From: Tetradesmus obliquus
Taxonomy: Eukaryota > Chlorophyta > Chlorophyceae > Sphaeropleales > Scenedesmaceae
Direction of reading: 5' to 3'
Assembly: GCA_030272155.1 (NCBI GenBank)
Contig: CP126200.1
Span: forward strand, 2,976,001-3,040,000
Length of the DNA stretch: 64,000 nt
Of this stretch, positions 64,000 through 64,000 are shown piece by piece. The notes under the pieces were generated by a model. That model was given only the letters and a program-made list of their open reading frames with translations. It was not told where the DNA came from and made no database searches. Both the position numbers and the translations under genes were made by a program. Within the stretch, counting starts at the first letter, position 1, and every line of letters begins with the position of its first letter.

Positions 64000-64000
64000 G

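Larger units (their letters stand above)
16317..64000. repeat. Tandem array of a 3682-bp unit, at least 12.95 copies
   Basis: Units start at 16317, 19999, 23681, 27363, 31045, 34727, 38409, 42091, 45773, 49455, 53137, 56819 and 60501, all in the same orientation. The last is cut by the window end after 3500 bp. The start is defined because copies 1 and 2 agree from CACTGGGTC onward but differ at the base before it. Long reading frames translate identically in every copy, and stretches compared by eye match even in the G7 homopolymer. Each unit has segment A (715 bp with terminal inverted repeats) and segment B (2967 bp: transposase, nuclease-like gene and flanks). Unit positions 17032-17491 and 19816-19998 (copy 1 coordinates) hold no recognised gene. 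Confidence 0.97.

Noticed and set aside
16317..64000. CRISPR array, rDNA repeat or Helitron array
   Set aside because: Unit length of 3.7 kb with protein genes excludes CRISPR; no rRNA-like sequence; no Rep/helicase motifs or Helitron ends seen.

Overview
The window looks like nuclear DNA of a green alga (Chlorophyta). Genes are rich in GT-AG introns, and CAG/GCA-type triplet runs give poly-Gln, poly-Ala and poly-Ser tracts. One protein combines CBM1-like modules with an RRRLLQ-type membrane-proximal segment, as often seen in volvocalean and sphaeroplealean algae. TAG and TGA act as normal stops. The exact lineage cannot be fixed from the sequence alone. All exon models below were assembled by eye from splice motifs and frame continuity.

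Left part (1-12947) holds three plus-strand host genes: the 3' part of a DNAJC11/OWL1-type J-protein (1-1876); a five-exon NBS1/nibrin gene with FHA, BRCT, MRE11-binding-like and ATM-binding-like segments (2520-6252); and a seven-exon gene for a 1445-residue membrane protein with a signal peptide, five CBM1-like modules, one membrane span and a long cytoplasmic tail with a repeated VPWD(T/S)P motif (6837-12947). A stretch of about 1.75 kb with no recognisable gene follows. Next is a minus-strand flavin amine-oxidase-like gene (14702-16153) that carries a frameshift and an in-frame TGA and lacks its FAD-binding N terminus.

Right part (16317-64000, three quarters of the window) is a head-to-tail tandem array of a 3682-bp unit: 12 full copies plus 95% of a thirteenth, continuing beyond the window. 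Every reading frame is the same in all copies. Each unit has segment A (715 bp, bounded by 23-bp terminal inverted repeats starting CACTGGGTC) and segment B (2967 bp). B carries a Tc1/mariner-like DDE transposase on the minus strand, split by one intron, and a zinc-finger PD-(D/E)XK nuclease-like gene on the plus strand. The two are interlocked: the nuclease exon fills the transposase intron almost exactly (695 of 707 bp), and transposase exon 2 lies inside the likely intron of the nuclease gene. Both introns appear to end on the same palindromic CTGCAG (18353-18358 in copy 1), used as a splice acceptor on both strands. The left edge of the array is exactly the terminal inverted repeat of segment A, which suggests growth by unequal exchange from an A-B-A composite. 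This interlocked and amplified element is the most unusual thing in the window.
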